This document shows positions 1 to 15,000 of a stretch of DNA of 64,000 bases, piece after piece. The notes beneath the pieces were generated by a model that worked only from the letters and a program-made list of their open reading frames with translations, was not told where the DNA came from and searched no databases. Source of the DNA: Phalacrocorax aristotelis. Taxonomy: Eukaryota > Chordata > Aves > Suliformes > Phalacrocoracidae. The stretch is from the NCBI RefSeq assembly GCF_949628215.1, contig NC_134284.1, positions 4,030,001-4,094,000 on the forward strand, written 5' to 3'. A program made the position numbers and the translations under genes. Each line of letters opens with the position of its first letter. Within the stretch, counting starts at the first letter, position 1.

Positions 1-2119
1 ATGCCTGCAAGGCACAGAGTCCAAACCTGTCATTTATTCCATCTCTCCTTGACAGGCGGCAACCTGTCTTCCAGACAAAATGAACATTATCTGTGCTCAC
101 TAGACATTTAGTGCAGGGCTTAGCTTATGACTAATGATAATAGGCAGGCAGAAATGTTAGAGTCTGAAATAATGTTCTCTTTGTTAAAGAAATTTCTTGA
201 GGTAGAATTTTTTTTCCTAAAGACACATAAAGGTAGGTAAAAACTGTTTTTATCTGATTTTTAATGCAACTTTAAAACCCAACATTTCATTTTCTCCAAA
301 ATAAACAGAAAAAGAGCGTGTCTTTTTTTTTTTTTTTTCACTTGCATCCCATAAGAGTTCATGCTACAAATTGCTCACACAACAGGGATCTGGAGTAGGA
401 ATTTCAACAGATAGAGGATTAATAAACAGCTGGCTTGTTAGCCGTTGGTTTTAGTTATCTCATTTTTGTCAGTTTTACATAAATGAAGGAGAGGAAAATG
501 ACCCATTTTTACCTGACAAAAATGTAATCAAAGACCCTGCATCATATTTTTCAACATCTTTAGATGTGGATGGAGCCTAAATCTAATATAGAAGAGATTT
601 TAGAAATGTACGACGATGAAAATTGGTGGTTTATCCACACTGACTTTTAGTCTTCATTAATATACCGGCACCGTACACTGTGAGATACCTATCCACTGGG
701 AGAATAAAATGAAAAAAAATTAATTATTTTTGGTCTCACCAACCATTTCTAGAGTGGCAAGCCCTAGCTAACATTGAACCCCAGTGCCAGGTGCAAAGGA
801 GACAGCAAACAGACTACAGAGTGGTTTCTGTCTGTAGGGTGAAGTTTCAGAGGCAAAGTCTCGATGGCGCACTCATTCAGTTTTCATCACACAAAGAGTC
901 CAGCCATGTTATCTTGTGCTGGGTTCTGTGCAAACACACGCTAAGAGACAATCAACATCCCAGAGGATTTAGTTGAATGAATTAATCTTTTGCACCTTAG
1001 ATTCAAGTTAGGCACACATTTTGGGTTTGATTGGATTCCCACTGAAGTCTCTGGTAACCTTTACACTGGTAACTGCATAAAACCAGCAAAGAGGACAGTT
1101 TTTTATAGTCAGTGGAACTTAAAGGTAAAAATAGAGTTGGTTATAATGTCAGGAGACTGAAGGGGAGTTTAAATAATACATCATTGTAAATAATTCCTTC
1201 TATAAAAACTAAATTTGTATTATAAGTGTGATTGTAATTTTAACTAGAAATGCATCCTCTTAAAAAATATTTAGGTTATTTTATTTCATATAGTTCAACA
1301 TTACTTATGAATTTGCAAGGGGATAATTACGCATTCTGCAGATTCAGAGTTGTCTTCACATAGAACTTCACTACGGGGCTAGAAACAACCCTGTGCAAGT
1401 GCATTTTGCACTGGCGTGAGGTTTTATCATTTCAGCAGGCAAGGATGTACAACAGGACAAAACTTGTTCAGTTTCGTACGTTGCATTCATTACTCTGGGA
1501 TTCCAAAGAGTGTGATATAAGTAGCCAAGGATCAGAATATATTGGCTAATGTTTTGGCTTTGACTGGAATTGCTGTCATTTTTTTCCTAGAGGTTGACAT
1601 TTAGATTGTTACTCAATTGGCAAAAGGTTGTACTAATTGCACGATGTCTGAAAATTCAGTAAATGAAGCGTGTTTCTTTTACTACTTTTAAATCAAATTA
1701 CAGAGAAAGCATGTGCCAGGTCCCTCGCAATCATGTGAAAAAAAAATGGGAAACTTTTTTGTATTTTGTGTTAAAATATGTTGACAGAAACAGAATGAGT
1801 GAATTACACTTTCATCTTTTAAAAATACCAAAGGTTTCCAGTTGAAGTATTAAGGTATGCTGACTGTGAAAGCTTAACTGTCTGTCTAATCTTTGGAAAA
1901 CAAATAACTTCAGTGGCTTCAAATCTTTCATATTTTCTGAGCATCCATTTAATGTCTTCAAGTATTAATATGAAAAAATTATCAATAATCTGTTTTCCAT
2001 GATATGATCTAGCATAATTTATTTGTATTGATTCATCAGTCCCAGCTCTACAAGAAACAGAAAGAAATAGCCAAAAAGTACTTCAAAACCATTGCAATAT
2101 TTATAAAAGAGTTTTTATT

Positions 2120-2345
2120 ATCACTATGAATCCAGTGAGAAATTCTCTTCTTGTTAATGCAAAGTTGATCCAAATTGTTGTCTGTCTTCTGATGGGAAGC
2201 AACAAGGACATCCTTGTTGAGTGTCGCTGTCTAACGAGCTGAAGCCAAAATCTTCTTTGGAGACTGTCATTAAGGGACTGTCAACATAAAATTGTCTTTT
2301 ATAAAGCCAGTCTCACAGCCTTCATCAACGTTTGTGAATCTGTAT
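2120..2345. promoter_or_regulatory. Candidate distal regulatory block with paired CTGTCA
   Basis: Repeat-free sequence with CTGTCA (reverse of TGACAG) at 2264-2269 and 2278-2283, 14 bp apart, plus TTTTATAAAG motifs on both sides. Weak evidence: motif pair and composition only. Confidence 0.25.
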
Positions 2346-3074
2346 TATGAGCCGAGTTGGTAATTTTGCTCTTCCCCCAAAACACATTGATATTTTGTGT
2401 CATTATGATCCTTTTAATTTACTCTAGGAGAAGGAAGAGGGGAAGCCTTGTTCAAATGCAAATTTTATTGACATACTTATGTAAGAGTCGGAAAATACTG
2501 ACAAATGTTTTCCACAGCTGCCATAACTTAACTAGTTCAGATATCTATGACACTATAAGTACTAAGCCTACTCACTAAAGCAATAAAGAAGTATATTGTT
2601 CAAAGAAATTGAGTGGTTGACTTATAAGTGATCAGCTTATAGCAGCTTTTAGGCAAATAAAAAGTATCCTTTAGAGTTCATCTATTTGAGTGGGAACACA
2701 TGATTCTTAGTCTTTAGAGACAGTAATTTCCAATCAAAGGGCTAAATTTTGGCCATGTAAGAGTAAGTATAGAAACAGCTTGGTTTTCCCTGTGGGAGTG
2801 ACCTGCTTTTTCATGATAATTTTAAACACTCGACTTTTTTTGCAGCAATCTCAAAAATTTCCAGCAGCTTTTTGTGTCCATTCATCACCACCATTTTGAA
2901 AAGTTGAATCATTACTTGACTCTGAATTTCCTGACTACCTCTACTTCAAAGTCAAGATGATCCTGACTTTTGTGAAGTTAAAATCTCAAATGTTAATGGT
3001 CTGTAAAGCTATAGCTCCCTCTAAAAAGTCTACTCAACTTTAGGAAAATAAAGTTTAACCCTGAAGATGAATGG

Positions 3075-3157
3075 TACCTACCTACCTACCTACCTACCTA
3101 CCTACCTACCTACCTACCTACCTACCTACCTACCTATCTATCTATCTATCTATCTAT
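3075..3157 (+). repeat. TACC/TATC tetranucleotide microsatellite
   Basis: About 15 TACC units passing into about 6 TATC units without interruption. The switch of repeat unit within one array suggests one C-to-T change that then spread by slippage. Confidence 0.97.
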
Positions 3158-5956
3158 AATATATATGATGCTGAAGTCTTACAGTGCATAATTAGATGTA
3201 TCTCATCCACACACCTCTTCATCCCATTCATTTTTCACTTGGATACGAAAGAGCAATCCCACTTCTCTCTTACTGAAACCATGTGCTCCCTGGATGACAG
3301 CCCAAAGGCAGCATGCTTGCCAATCACCAGTGCCCGTTGTGGTATCTTTTTTGTCTTGATATGACTCCATAAAACCTACCTCACTGGCTTCCCTGCACTA
3401 TGAATGCTTAAACCAATCCACTACCTGAACCGCCTCAAAATCTCAACATGTTCTGGATGTGTGCTTTCAAGCCAATCATAATGCTACCATGTGAATGCTC
3501 AAGTTTCTGGTGCCATCCACCTAAGAATAGTACCTTCTGAAGGTTAATATAGATTCATTTCTCATGTAATTACAAAAATTTCTTTGAGAGAAATGGCGAT
3601 ACAATCTTACTAGCTTTGTGTGTTCTGATTATCTGAAAATGAAGTAGAAAATCTGTACTAAATATTAATTTTGAATGCGGATGGAAAGAACAAAAACTAA
3701 TTTGCTATTACATTTCCTGCTTTTACATCAACACAAAGTAAATTCAATTTTTAATCAAAAGAGCAAAATAACCTTTACCCTCCTTAATTACTGCACAGAG
3801 ATAGAATTCTTAGTACTTGGGAATTTTCAGAAAATGGAAGTAGATTGTCAGTAACTGATGATAATGTTACAAGCCTCATTCTCAATTTGCCAAGATTGCT
3901 TTAGGAAAAGAAAAAGTCGCTATCTATCCTGAATATTAAACTAGCCTGGACCCTATTTAAGTTCTTCTGGTTGAGATTTTCAGAGGAATTGAAGGCAGTT
4001 TAGCAAACAAGTTAAAGCATACTGAATTTCAATGTGATTTTGACACTTCTTTCCATCTCTGACTACCTTATCCCGCAGATCAAAATTGATGTTAAAGTTC
4101 TAGCTAGAAACTGGGAAGCCACTGTAGCTCAGAGAAAATTAGGTAAAGGGTTGCTCTCAAAGTTGTTCCAGGTGGGAGCTACAATATTTTGTGGGCTGTT
4201 ATTTCAAGTTAGGATAAAGAGCAGCTTGGTGTATGACACGCTGCAGAAACCAATAAAAACATGGAATAAGTAAGCATATCCACACCAGCAAGAAATGGAT
4301 GTCATCACTCAGATAAGGTGAAGGAAAAGAAATGAAGACTCCCTGGACAAAGATGCTATTAGACTATGGATCATCTACCGAGAATCCAACAATTCTGCTC
4401 CCACGTGAAGTGACAAACAGAACACTGTTCTCATTATAAAATTGCTATTACTTTCCCATTTTGTTGATCTTGCCTCAGTCTCTTTCTGTTGAAATCCAGC
4501 CAGCTCTTTTTCATGCCTTCCCCCTTTATAAAAGCTGCTTGTGCATTCAGTAGCCCTAGCAAGGTCAGGTGCAATAGAGTTGTAAATATGGGGCCATCAC
4601 CAGGCTGAAATTTCAGCTGTCTGTGCTTCCTAGCAAGAGGGTAAACAAAATGAGAGCCCTTGGAAGGCTCTCTGATGGGCCTTGAGGGGAAAAAAAAATG
4701 TTCTTCATCAGGCTCCAATATATGCTCAGCAAGGAAGGAACGGAATCATGCCACAGACACCAAGACTATTTCTGTGAGATCTATAAAAAAGAGAAAAAAA
4801 AATCTCATGACTGAAGTGTCAAAAATAGATGAGAGATCTAACAGGGCTGGCATGGGTGTGTCCGAAGTCCACTATTGCTACCATCGTTATATGGCTTTTT
4901 TGTGTAGTTAATCTCAAAAGGCAGTAGAAGGATGTGTTTTTACCGGTCAGAAAATATTTAAGGTATCTCTTTTGGGTTATCATTGTTTGTATATTGTTGG
5001 AAGGAAAATGACACCCTTTTTATTAATAAAGACTTTGTTAATTCTGTGATTTCACGAGTGTCTTGATTTATCTTATCTTCTAGCTTTTCTGTTTATATTC
5101 GTCTAACTTAGGTTGAAGGATGAAAACAGTAGAGATGAAAATGCAAGAACTATTTAAGAGAGCTGAGAGAGTTCTGCAAAGAACAATGTAAAAGCTGAAT
5201 GCGTAAAATCATGCAGAGGCTAGAAGCCGGTTAGCAGCATATGCAAAGATTATATGTGCTTGTTATCATACTGGTGGAAGAGCAAATCAAGGACATCTTG
5301 TAGACTACAAAATAGCTGCAGTGGCTGTGGGCCAATCATGTCATAAACATGAACCTATAGAACCTGAACTGTCATTTATTTTATGTCAATTCAAGTTCTT
5401 ACTTATTTATTTTCCAGCCGTGACTACAATGGAAACAATAAAAGGAAGACTCAACTAGCAGAGGTCTCACCTCTATTTTGTATAATTTGCTGCTTAAAAG
5501 CTTACAGAGTAAAACATGTAAATATATGCAGACCTGAGAGTAAGACCTCAGTAAGGAAATTACAGAGTATGGCTGAGGAAACTATGGGCCATAAACAAGA
5601 AAAGCACTATGGCTGCTAAGCACCTAGAAACCCGCTATAAATTTTTGCAGGGGTTCTGCTTCAGTGGATTTAGTATTCTAGGAGAGGGTGGCTTTTGACT
5701 ACATGCAGCAGGGAATTCGCTGGGGCAGGAGATCACAAGGACTTTCGCTGTATGCAGCCCAGATGCAGCTCTCAGTGCTATGAATGGGGGAATCTGTCAG
5801 AGTTATTACCCAGTCCTGGCATGCATATTTTCCTTTAGAACAGCACAACTTGAAGAGAGAGGTACTGGAAATCTCATAATGATGCTGCTGCTTGTAAGAT
5901 TTCCACTCCAGTGTTTCCAGGGCTGAACAATTTCAGATAAGACGTGTAATCATTTC

Positions 5957-6015
5957 AAGTCAGATCCTCTGTTGATGTAAATTAGCCTAGGTCCACTGGA
6001 GTCAATTAAGGTACC
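5957..6015. repeat. Sauropsid palindromic interspersed repeat relic
   Basis: CAGATCCTCTGTTGATGTAA followed by a TTAGCCTAGGTCCACTGGAG and TCAATT stretch. This resembles the widespread reptile/bird repeat family built on ...TCCATTGAAGTCAATGGA... palindromes with TGTAAAT and GGATCTG flanks. Family name not assigned. Confidence 0.5.
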
Positions 6016-9000
6016 TCAATTTTACAGGATTTCTCCTTTAGCCTTGAGGTGTTTGTCCACACCTTTCTTCTGAGGTTCTGAATCTTTTAATTTAATTTTT
6101 GGATTAGTTCCTCTCATTAAAGGAGTCTGGACCAGGAAATAATTTTGTATGCTGTGTGTTTGTTGGAGCTTTGTACATATTGTTTTGAAGGATAGAGAAT
6201 TGAAGGCTAAGAAGCTTAAAAGCCAAACTAAATACATAGGATGAAAGTAGAGAGGTATAGTGTCAGATGTTTGAATGAACTTGGAACCTATTCAAACAGG
6301 CACATAAAGTGGCCCAATTCTCAAATGCCTGGAGAAGCCAGCGGGTGGGAAACACTCTTAAAATGCATGACTTGTTTCAATCAAATTTTAAGTCAAAGAC
6401 ATTAGGAAGGTTCTCTCTAGTGTGCATCTGGAGAGAAATGGGAATAAATTCCTTTCCACCTTCAGTTTTAGTGATTTTCTAGAATAATTTTTTGTTACTG
6501 AACTCCATCACTGTTCCCCACAGCACAATTCCGTTTTTCCTGAGCCAAGACGATGAAAGGCTGATTAATTCTTTGCAGCTGACTCAGCATTCCCCTGCTG
6601 CACACCCCTATTTACAGGAGAGGTAGCTGTGGTCCTTTCTTTGGCCAGAAAGAGATAATTCATTTCTTTCCAGCCTTTCACCAGACCTGTATGTCTTGCT
6701 ATGCTCCTTTTCACATATTTCATCAGAGAAAACTATGACTATTTTTAATTCAGAAGAAAAGTTTCCAACAGCATGTCCCAGTCTACCAGAGGTGTACGAC
6801 ACTGAGCTTTCAGAAGAAAAAGCCCCCAACACACGTAACACGCCTTCCTAGTAAGATACAGGAGAATCTGGACTCTGCTAACTCAGAGCAGCCAGGAGCA
6901 GGATAGTCAATTTATGCTAAAATTTCATTTGTATTTAATTTTAAAAGTTGCCAACCTTTACAAAAATACAACAAAGATAACCTTTCAAGTATGACCTGTA
7001 AGCAGTTTCAATGGTATCTGCTGACAGTCTGAGACAATAGCTCTGGGAAAGGTGTGAAATGCCATACTAATCGCAACATGATGCTAAATCTACAATCTAG
7101 TGATATTTTTAAAGTCAACAGCATTATCTGGTTACTGCTTAAAGAAAAAGAGTAGTTTATCTTATTAAGATATGCACAGTTAATAATTAGTAAGTTGCTA
7201 TGATAAGAAAGCCAAATTTGGGAGCATAGAAAACACTTCATTTTTCCAAGCATCAATATTTCTGACATTCACCTGATCCGTGTCTTTACAATTTTGGATT
7301 TTAGAATGCTGGGCTAAGCCTTTGTCAGTTCTAGCTGACATCAAAACTCTCCTGTCATGAACAAAACCTCCTGAACAATCTGTTGAAGAAAAATAAAAAA
7401 CAGCTACTATTTGGCCAACCCAGTGAGAACTAAAATAACAGTGACATGATGCCTAAAGTAGCTTAAAGAAACGGGATGCCTTGCACATGTGCATGCTTAT
7501 CTTGCCTATTTGCATCTTCAAAAAAGGCTCTACACCTTTCCTCTTCTAAATGTGAAGGATGACTATTGCGAAAGACAACTAAACAAAGGTCCAGCTGTCT
7601 AGGCCGCCAGGCCTAACATATCACAGTAGATTCCCCTCTGACTGAAAGACGTAATCAACCTCAAGGAAAGGCTAGTTTGGAAGATTTCTTCTACAAGGAA
7701 ACAGATTTGTCTATCCTTTTTACTTAGTTTTTTTCAAGCAGCATATAGCCAACTACAGGAAATGCTGATCTGACAGTTCTGAACTAGAATTATGGAAATC
7801 CAGACTAGCCTGCCGCCCATGCCTTAGGGTGGCAAGAATGGAAGTGGCACTAACCCCTCAAAGTAAACCCCTATGGGGAACATTTCACGCAAAAGGTGGC
7901 ATGGGTCACCAGCTGGTAACTTTGGGAACGATTCTGCCAAGGGTTCAGCTTTCTCTGCTCCCACCAAGCCGTTTGCAGGCACTCCTCGGCAGGGTTTCTT
8001 ACCACTTAAAAAGCAGTGCCTATGATTTTCATCATAAGTAACACAGCAGTTTTTAAAATATATATACTACATAAAGGTAAAGCATAATGAATACACCATA
8101 CAGACGGCCTCACAAATACCTGAAAGCAGCAAGGTATGACCAAATGAGGGCACAAGCAGTCTGTTGGATGTCACCATTAACAGTCCTGATGAATTATGTC
8201 AATAATGTTCACCCAAAATTCTATTAACAGGATGCTGCCTGTGTAGGATACTAAAATTCTGGGGGGTTTGTAGTGAAGGTAGTTGTGAGGTTACAAACTG
8301 GCTTTTGTTCTATAGGTGTTTTATAATGTTTCATGCAATAAAAATGTAACTTGTGTAAACTGCTTTTATTTCCTTTATAGAAATGGAGTGTGCACAATGT
8401 AATCAGCTTTGATTAATTTATTTGTCCTAAATGGATTCTCTAAAAATTTTGCAGAAAAGACACAATTTTCCTAAGGGGTCTAGATTCGCAATGGCACAAA
8501 AGGCAAGCCAATCAGACATTATACCAAGCATACAATTATAGGATGTGTCCTAACAAAATCCTGCAAATCATACCACACATTATACTGGACTCCTGCATAT
8601 CTGAAAATCACTGTTACCCGAACCACCTACCTACCGTAATCACAGCATTGTACAATGCGTGGGTGCACAGCATTCAGCCTGCCGAGATCTATTTCATGGC
8701 TCCCAATGCATACCAGATACCAGACTCGTAGATTACTATATCTGTGTTCTCCTGCCTGTCACAATGAATAAGTGATTTAATATACAGTTGTAGGATTAAG
8801 GCTTGATTTTTCTTTTTAGAAAAGGAAAAAGCAGCATGTATCTTACTAAACTTTTATTTATCCCCAAACTCTGATGTCACAACTCTTTGTCTTTTTAAAT
8901 ATTTTAGACACATCCTTATGCACCTATTCACAAGAAAAAAAAATATTTTTCCTTAATATAAAATGGTCAAGTCACCAATAGTGTACAATCACCTTCTGCA

Positions 9001-12000
9001 GTGTATCTCAGATTGGACTGTGTTGGATTATTTATTTGTTCAGCGTACACGTACAATGATGGTGATAGAATGTTCCTGTTGAATAGGCAAACTCTTGAAT
9101 ATGAGAAAAACTAGAATTGTTAAGGCAGCACATGCTATGCTAATTCAGCTTTCTTGGGTACGTTATGATAAAGGCTTTGATTGCAGGATGCCATCATATT
9201 TTTTCCCTGGGACCTCTGCCTCATTCTGTGCACAGGATGGACGGATGCTCACTTAATGAGCAGTGATCCAATATAGTTTTTATTCTTATTGTTCACTGGG
9301 TGGCCTCACGCCTTATTTACTTCATACTATTCAGACACAGATATGAAGACAGAAATATTAATTTCCTCATGAGTTTTTCTTTAACTGTGTCTGCATCACC
9401 ACAAATATTTACTATTTTACTTCTACAAAACCTCTGCAAGATGAGAATATGTTTCCATATGATTCCTTTTGCAAAAAAAAGAAAGAAGGCACAAAGTGTA
9501 AAGTTGAAAAAACTCCGTTATTTTGGATGCCCAATTTGAGATGTCTACAGCTTAATGTTTCTGGACGTAAGGTGCACAGTGTATTTTTGTGCTGTCAGAA
9601 TTGCTGCTCCCCTTCACTTCTTCGCTTACCTTGCAGCACTTTTGCCAGTCCAGCACCAGAGTTCCAGCCTAAGCATCACTAAATGAGAAAAACACAGGTA
9701 GTAGCCAGCTGTCTAAAACCTAAGTGATATAGTCAATGTCCTGGATCTGAAGGACCCAGGTCAGACAGGAAGAGATTATATTATTTGGATCAATTACCTT
9801 ATTTTTAAAATAATACTTTTTTTTTCCTTTTGTATTTCCTCACCTGGTTCACCACACAACCTGTAGAGTCAAAGAACCATTCTGCAGAAGACAAGATCCT
9901 TAATAACATAAATCTCAGCCGCCCTAGAGTAGGGCTATCTGGCATACTAAATTTCTCTGATTCTTTAGACTCCATCAAGGAGTGCTGGGTACTGCCAAGA
10001 GTTTCTGCTTCATGACTTCTTGTATATTATATGAAGAACTGCATTTAGGGCACCTTTAGGGTATCCTTACCTTTTGGACATCTAAGCCCATCCCGTCTTT
10101 GGGAGTCAAGCACACTAGTACATTGCATGAGACATCAGCAAAACATAGTGGAAAACTGTACCGTTAATAGCTGTATCATAAAGCAGAAGCTTATATGAGC
10201 AACAAAGATTGCATAACTAACCTTGGGCATTTACTAAGTTTTGAGTGTCTGGCTTTACAAGGCTAATTTTTATGCAGGTTCTAGGTACTTCTTTGTAAGG
10301 CAGTAGAAAAACAAAATTTTTGTCATACAACATCATATTGATGTCAACACTGGTTATCAACAAGAAAGCCAGCTTTTAACCTACTAATCTGTCTCATCAC
10401 CTACTAGCGCAACGGGGGGCCATGATCCATACCAACGAGTGTTTCTCCGTGATTCTCTGATCTTCTTCTGCACTAGTAAGTGCTTTGATGGATGCTTTGA
10501 TAATTGTTCAACAAATATTTGTTGAGAACAGAATCTGGTAAGATTCAAGAATTCTGGATTCATTTTTACATTTTGGGGGACAGAGGGCTCAGAACTTTCT
10601 GTCTGTCTACCAAGCCTAATCTCCCGTTTGGGCTATGTTTTCTCCTGCTTGTTACTGTGCCAGACCTCTGTTTTCCCCTTCTTCATCATCCTAGTCTCAT
10701 CACCTTCAAATACCCTGGCTTTCAGCTCCATGCGTTTTATGTCAGTTCATCCCATTTATATAGAGACACCCTTCTTCTCATAATCTCCAGTCATCTTTCA
10801 AGCTATTGTTCCTCAGATTCTCAGACAAATACAGGTTATTCTTTTAAAACATGGTGGAACAAGTTTCTCTCAAATTTAGAAACAACCAAACTGGTCTTGC
10901 AATTCTTCAGGGGGTGGAGGCAGGATTGGGAGAGGGGGTGGGGAGTGAATCTGAAAGAGGCAATTCTTCGAGGAAAAGTTTATACCAACTCATTAATGTT
11001 TTGACACAGTTCTAAGCAACCAAAAACATGGTAGTCTAAAGGGAACTATCAAACTAACTTGGCTGCAGGCAGCATTGCTGGCTCCACCTACAATAAATCC
11101 TTGCCCTTTTCACGTAAATAACCAGGTCTGGAAATGTTGCTTTTCCATTTACAAATAGATCAGTTTGTCTCTTCTGATCCAGATTTTTTGTGTCCTCTGG
11201 CACAAAAGGACCAGAAACTGCCCAAGCCTTCCCCAGATATTAATTCCTTCAACGTGGGCTGATGCAGCGCAAGAACAGTGCAAATGACAGAGGTGCCGTG
11301 GTTGCAGCTCTGCTGCACTTTGGCCACTGGCAGATCTTCCCTCTGGAGCCACTATCAACTAGCGTAATGTTCCATTTTCTCTGGAAAATGTCTATCTGGA
11401 GACTTTCTGAAGGAACATAAACACACCAATGCCAAAGGTGGAACTCCTTGTCAAAATGAGTACAACTATTCTATAATATACACACAGTTTTGAACCCAGA
11501 TTTACTGTGCATTTAAATTTGGGTATATAAAACATGAGACAGAGCTGGAACATGTCAGGAGAAATAATTTAAGTTTTTTCTAATCCCTAATACAACCACA
11601 AGCATGAACAGACGAGTCATAGTCCGGGCTGTGCTTTCCCACTTGAGTCCTCCACACCAGATCCTGCATTGCCTTGAGACAACATTACATGGAAAATACC
11701 GGGAAGCCAAACTGACCTTTCTAAATGTGCCTGAGTTTACAACATAGATGCACACACAGAACACAGCATGACTAAACTGCTTTTAGACAAGGTAATCAAA
11801 GCAAAAGGGAGTCTCACTCAGACAAGAATAGCCAAGGCAGTGACAGTCAAAACCTTTATTTTCAGTCTCCTACGTCACAGGTAGGTGCCCTGAATATGAC
11901 TTTACTAGCACTTCTGAATCTGCTAAAAATCTGACTGTGTAGGTGAACAATTTTTTAAAATCTTGAGTACACCCCAGTGCAGAAAGGAAAAAAACTTCTG

Positions 12001-15000
12001 TAAATCAGATAAAAGATGTCCATGTTTTCTAGTTTTCACGGTTTCTTTCACAAACTGTAGCACCCACATATTTGTGGTTTGAAGGATGAAATGTCATAAA
12101 AGTCTTTAACCACCCTAACATGTAGAAGACACGTATAGCCCAAGCAAGATGGTCCACCAGCCATGAATCTCATCAAAAGCCCTGTACTTGTCACCAGAAG
12201 CAGAAAAACCAACAAAGTGGTCCAATATTATCAAAAGCTACTTTTTGGGATAAAGAAGCTTTAAAGTGAGGCAGGGATTCCATAGGTGCTGCATCATGGT
12301 ACGTGAGCACCAAGCTGATGCCTTTTAATAGCAGTATGGTATCTGCACCAGGACAATAGTTTGCACAGGTGACCAGTAGCAATGTTTCCACTGGAAGATG
12401 CACATGTTATAAGTTCTACTGGTAAAAGTTGACTCAAGCTCTTTGCAAGGGTCTGAAAATATTTCATCTATGGTGCTTCATCACTATGGTCGTTTGCCAT
12501 TGCCACTTCTCCACTACTTTCTTTAGGTGGTTTCTGTCTGTACCGTGTGTGAGGGTCTTCCCCTTTGACGTATCTGTCCCATGGAGCAGTTTTGCTTTAC
12601 ATGTTTGCTGTATCAGTTCTTCCTTTCAAATCCCAGCTCATTGACTAAACAACTGAGTTTGGCTCTGTCTCTGCCATCATTCATCTGTGTAATCATATTT
12701 AATTCTGGACGGTCTTTAGAGATACATTTTGCATGAAAGGAACCTTCTAAAGTCTTGAACCTTATAATCAATAGCATCAGTGTGGTTTTCATTGATAGCA
12801 ATGCTTTGACCCCTCTTGTATGCCATATTAAGAGCTAATGCCAACTACTGACCTCTTACCTATTAGGTACAGCCTGTCATGATCCTTAAACCACAGCATA
12901 TACGAAGTATGATAAATACATTTTCCTGAAGTCCAAGTCTGGGTTGCAAAGTACTGTGAAATAAAAAATGCAAATAACAAAATACAGGAGATACATTGTT
13001 TAGCATAGCAACACATATGACAGCAGTAATCACATCACTGTCAGAGGAAATGTGGTATACAACAGCAACTGAAATCTAGCATTAAAAGTCTGAGGAAATG
13101 CAGCTCCAAATTAATCTAATTCTTTATTTTTGGGCATGAAATCATATCTCAGACATTGACCAAATGCAAATGGAAAGGGCTTTATGATTTGACTAAAACA
13201 CATGCTGATGATGAATAATTTATTCATTAATAAAAACTAATAAGCTGACCCCCACACCAAACAACTTCTTTTAATTTTTCCTTGTCTCACTACAGTGCAG
13301 AAAAGAAAACACAGCTTTTATGAAGTTCTTCTACTCACTCATTATTTTACATTCATGTAGAATACCTCACTGATCACATTTTTCATGGTCCGTATATCTT
13401 GACTTTTTATTTCGGTAACTAAACTAAACTTCATTTGCTAAATAAACTGGAATGTACAATTAAAATAACAGAGTCTGGCAGAAACCTATAACTGTCATGA
13501 AAGTCAAGGTTAAAGCCATTCTTCCAGCCTCTGCTGTTGGGGTTCTCAAAGAAAGGAGAACTCACCCTCTCTGACTGTTCAGGATATTTTAAAAAGATAC
13601 ATCTGTATTAAGGGATAAATCTTCACATTTCTTCTTCAGTCCATCCCCTATTTAATTCTGCTTGAATTTAAATGCTAAAGGTATTCCTTGTGGCACTGAA
13701 TGGAGTACCAGCATGCGAACTTTTTACTGTATAGGTCTACATAGGAACAATGCAAGTAAATCTCCCTCCATGGCATTCCAGTTTGTGGCCTACTTTTGAA
13801 AGATGCACTTAATATTTTTAAATCACAATCTGTGTGTATATCTGGTGGGTTTTTCCATATGGGTAGCTATGCACATATGCAGCTGTTTTGTTTTGTGCAT
13901 ACATTGATAGTCTGAGCACCTTTGGGACCACCTTTGGTGTGCTCCATCTCTGGGTTGACTCCAGGTGCTGCACCCACAAGGACACTCAAGGGCATCAGTT
14001 TTACCAGGCCACATGCTGCAATCCCACAGTGCTGCCCACCAAGCGTGGACCATGGAGTCTGGAGGTAGATTGGCATGGGGGAGTCCTTTGCTCTGCCTTC
14101 ACTCTAAACCAACGACATGTCAGGCGGAATCAGGCCTGGCTCTTGCAAACACAAATTGGGTAAGTTTCAAATGTTGAATGTAGACCTTTGGCAAATTAGC
14201 ACCTATTTCCAGCCACAAGCTGAAAAATGTATTGACGGAAAAAGCACTGTGTTGAGTGCAGTTTTAGCAGGGGAACCAAGGAAGCTGTAGCACAGCTTTT
14301 AGCACCAGCCAGTGCACCACGCACTCCCATGCCAAGCGGTGGAATCACAGCCACAAAGCCGCACGGCACAGGCCACCCTGCCGGCAGACCCGGTCTAGCC
14401 ACATCTTGCGTAGGTATGGATCCACGCATGTGCTGAGAAGTACAGTTTCATAGTTTGCATGAAAGACACATGAATGGAGTGCCTTTCAGGTAAGAAAAGA
14501 GCATACAGGATTTTAGGGACAAGAGCACCTGCTGTTGCTCATTGTATCTGGCTCTAAGACACAAGTTCTTAATGTAACGAATATATGGAACTTAGAGCCT
14601 CACTGCATAAAGTAGACAGTGGGATTTCAATTCGTTAGCATGGGCAGAGCTCAATTTCTTGAGTTATTTAAAGCTGTAGCTCTGTTTGTGGTATATAAAT
14701 TGAGTCTAAGGCATGTCTATTAGGGAATAAAGCTGGGCAATTGGAAAGGCATAAATGGGACCACCTAAATTTTCCTTTATTGCAATAAAAAACTCAAACA
14801 GAAGACGTAACAGATAGCATCTCCCAGGCACAGAGAGCTGTTCAAGGCAGGGTGTGTTCTAAAAAATTTAACACTGAGGCTATGATGCTGCAGAAAATGT
14901 ACCTCTTAAGAGGTAGTAAGGCCATTTGAAATCATTCTGTCACCTTTTACTTCCATACTATACTTTTCATATAGTTACTTTTGTGAAGTATGCACACACA

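Noticed and set aside
4604-4617. 14-bp perfect palindrome GCTGAAATTTCAGC
   Set aside because: About four such palindromes are expected by chance in 64 kb.
10504-11004. 166-codon frame in the desert
   Set aside because: It starts without ATG, has no recognisable motif, and is the tail of the length distribution expected in 48 kb of DNA.
13823-14430. GC-richer patch with overlapping open frames, possible retroposed gene
   Set aside because: No protein family recognised on either strand, no poly(A) tail or target duplication; frames overlap each other.
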